Shown here: piece after piece, positions 62,964 to 64,000 of the stretch
Numbering within the stretch: the stretch's first letter is position 1
Layout of the letters: every line of letters starts with the position of its first letter
From: CBDBJK01 sp965206395
GTDB lineage: Bacteria; Chloroflexota; Dehalococcoidia; Lucifugimonadales; CATOSD01
Length of the DNA stretch: 64,000 bases
Assembly: GCA_965206395.1 (NCBI GenBank)
Contig: CBDBJK010000028.1
Location: 21,878-85,877, forward strand
Direction: 5' to 3'
Position numbers and translations under genes: made by a program
Notes under the pieces: generated by a model
Database searches by the model: none
What the model was told of the DNA's origin: nothing
Seen by the model: the letters and a program-made list of their open reading frames with translations, nothing else

Positions 62964-62970
62964 GCTGTAA

Positions 62971-63850
62971 GAGCGTCTAACAAAACCTAATAAAAGGGGT
63001 TAGAATCTGGACATTCTCTGGAGGAGGATGACCTAATGTCTAAGCCCCTTGTAAGCGATGAATTCTGGGAACTGGTGCAACCTTTACTGCCGCCACAACC
63101 ACCGAAGCCGAAAGGAGGAAGGCCCAGGATACCTGACAGACAGGTCCTAAGTGGGATACTGTTCGTGCTAAAGACAGGCATTGGCTGGGAAGACCTACCC
63201 AAGGAGATGGACTGTGGCAGTGGGATGACCTGCTGGAGGCGCCTCAGAGATTGGCACCAGTCGGGAGTCTGGGAGCGCATCCACTTGGTATGCCTTGAGC
63301 GCCTGCAAGCAGCTGAGCGCATAGACTGGACTCGCGCAGTGCTGGACAGTGCTTCAGTGCGAGCAGTTTTTGGGGGCAGAAAACAGGCCCCAACCCCACG
63401 GACAGGGCGAAGGCGGGTAGCAAGCATCATATCATAACCGATGCCCAGGGCATTCCACTGGCGGTCAGGTTGACTGGCGCGAACGCTCACGATGTCACCC
63501 AAGCCCTTGAGTTGGTGGATGCCATACCTGCTGTCAAGGGCAAGCGAGGCAGGCCTCGCAAGCGTCCTCTTCAGGCGCAGGGAGACAGAGGGTATGACTC
63601 TGAGCCTGTTCGCAAGGAGTTGAAGAAGCGACATATCTGGCCGCTGCTGGCCAAGCGAGGTGAGCCGCATGGCAGCGGGTTGGGTGTGCATAGATGGGTG
63701 GTTGAGAGAAGCCTGAGTTGGCTTCATCAGTTCCGACGCTTACGGGTTCGATATGAGCGCAGGGCAGACATACATGAGGCTTTCTTGGCCATAGGTTGTG
63801 CCATCATCTGCTCTCGCTTTCTGTTCCAATAATGGTTTTGTTAGACGCTC
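62971..63850 (+). mobile_element. 880-bp IS5-family insertion sequence, copy B (nested)
   Basis: Same length, ends and coding content as copy A at 4987-5866. The target duplication is TAA (62968-62970, 63851-63853). It is inserted in the 5' region of an IS630-type element, directly before its transposase gene. Confidence 0.95.
63036..63832 (+). CDS. IS5-family transposase made by programmed -1 frameshift (copy B)
   Basis: Identical in translated frames to copy A: frame A 63036-63437 and frame B to 63832, joined at the T5G5 run (63367-63376). All three catalytic residues are present (VLDSASV, GDRGYDS, VERSLSW). The identity of both copies indicates recent transposition. Confidence 0.9.
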
Positions 63851-63898
63851 TAAGTCATAATGTCGTTGATCATACCATATGGTTATAAAGTGGATTGA

Positions 63899-64000
63899 CT
63901 ATAAAATAAGATGCCGATCTGAGAGACCAGCCTTCCTCCAGAGATTGGGAAGGTTTCCAAGCAACTTGCCAGCCTCTTCTACAGCATCCATGCCAGGCAC
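63899..64000 (-). pseudogene. Serine-recombinase-like C-terminal remnant, cut by the IS630-type element and window end
   Basis: On the minus strand from 64000 the frame reads MDAVEEAGKLLGNLPNLWRKAGLSDRHLIL and then meets TAG within the IS end. Removing the element and one TA joins it to NAMNACLFDFHKLRSIYWD, ending at 62064. LLxxLPxLWxxAxLxERHxLLxxMLDxVYVD is the C-terminal pattern of large serine recombinases, so this is probably such a gene, already degraded. The short length leaves doubt. Confidence 0.5.

Larger units (their letters stand above)
62126..63901 (-). mobile_element. IS630-type element (second kind) with a nested 880-bp IS
   Basis: Ends TTTATAGTCATTCCA at 62122-62136 and its near-complement (TGGATTGACTATAAA) at 63891-63905 form inverted repeats around a TA target (62124-62125, 63902-63903). 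The 880-bp IS5-family copy B sits at 62971-63850, five bases upstream of this element's transposase start. Without it the element would be about 890 bases. It differs from the four CTAG-associated copies. Confidence 0.85.

Overview
The window is bacterial, of moderate GC, with densely packed genes. The tmRNA tag ending in LALAA, the T-box-controlled leuS, the TPP-controlled thiG-thiE-thiS cluster and the oxidoreductase, hydantoinase, GYD, LVIVD and Ldh families fit a free-living or host-associated Chloroflexota bacterium (Dehalococcoidia/SAR202-like). This placement is an inference from gene content and is not proven by a marker gene. The number of insertion sequences and decaying genes suggests a lineage in an IS expansion.

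Layout. 1-4.8 kb: housekeeping genes (partial ORF, DEAD-box RNA helicase, Tag glycosylase, TlpA-like lipoprotein, propeller-like lipoprotein). 5-5.9 kb: an 880-bp IS5-family element. 5.9-10.5 kb: an unusual operon with two ferritin-like di-iron paralogues, two small SCP2-like paralogues and an FmdB zinc ribbon, split by an IS630-type element. 10.6-15.2 kb: ssrA (tmRNA) with a serine-recombinase element at its 3' end, plus a broken tyrosine recombinase. 15.4-16.6 kb: a second IS630-type copy. 16.7-19.2 kb: a large secreted beta-helix/leucine-rich-repeat protein. 19.8-28.9 kb: a decayed defence region, with a DUF4011-helicase-Vsr-like (Hhe-like) gene carrying four separate lesions, a STAND-like NTPase cut by another IS, and a multi-hairpin repeat.

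28.9-38.4 kb: M14 peptidase, EVE protein, a fourth IS630-type copy, GNAT, double-Usp protein, zinc ribbon, leuB, FAD oxidoreductase, orphan HicB. 38.7-40.9 kb: an intact IS5-subgroup element directly upstream of a TIR-like nucleotide-binding protein, then a small gene with an 81-bp tandem duplication. 41-50.8 kb: leuS with its T-box leader and catabolic or accessory genes. 50.9-59.5 kb: TPP riboswitch with thiG-thiE-thiS, LVIVD protein, PPOX-fold protein, a VapBC pair with a clear operator, Ldh-family dehydrogenase, broken methyltransferase, glpK and tenA. 59.5-62 kb: a small gene behind a structured leader or sRNA with its own promoter and terminator, an HTH gene with a leaderless-type promoter, a membrane protein and a cysteine-rich winged-helix regulator. 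62.1-64 kb: an IS630-type element carrying a nested second copy of the 880-bp IS5-family element, itself inserted in what looks like a serine-recombinase remnant.

Functional themes: thiamine (thiG/E/S under TPP control, tenA separately), leucine (leuB, and leuS under T-box control), and mobile or defence genes in all stages of decay. The IS630-type copies (4 of 4) and the intact IS5 element all sit in CTAG tetranucleotides. The most novel-looking system is the 5.9-10.5 kb operon: one paralogue keeps all di-iron ligands while the second has lost all four glutamates, as in an active/inactive subunit pair.
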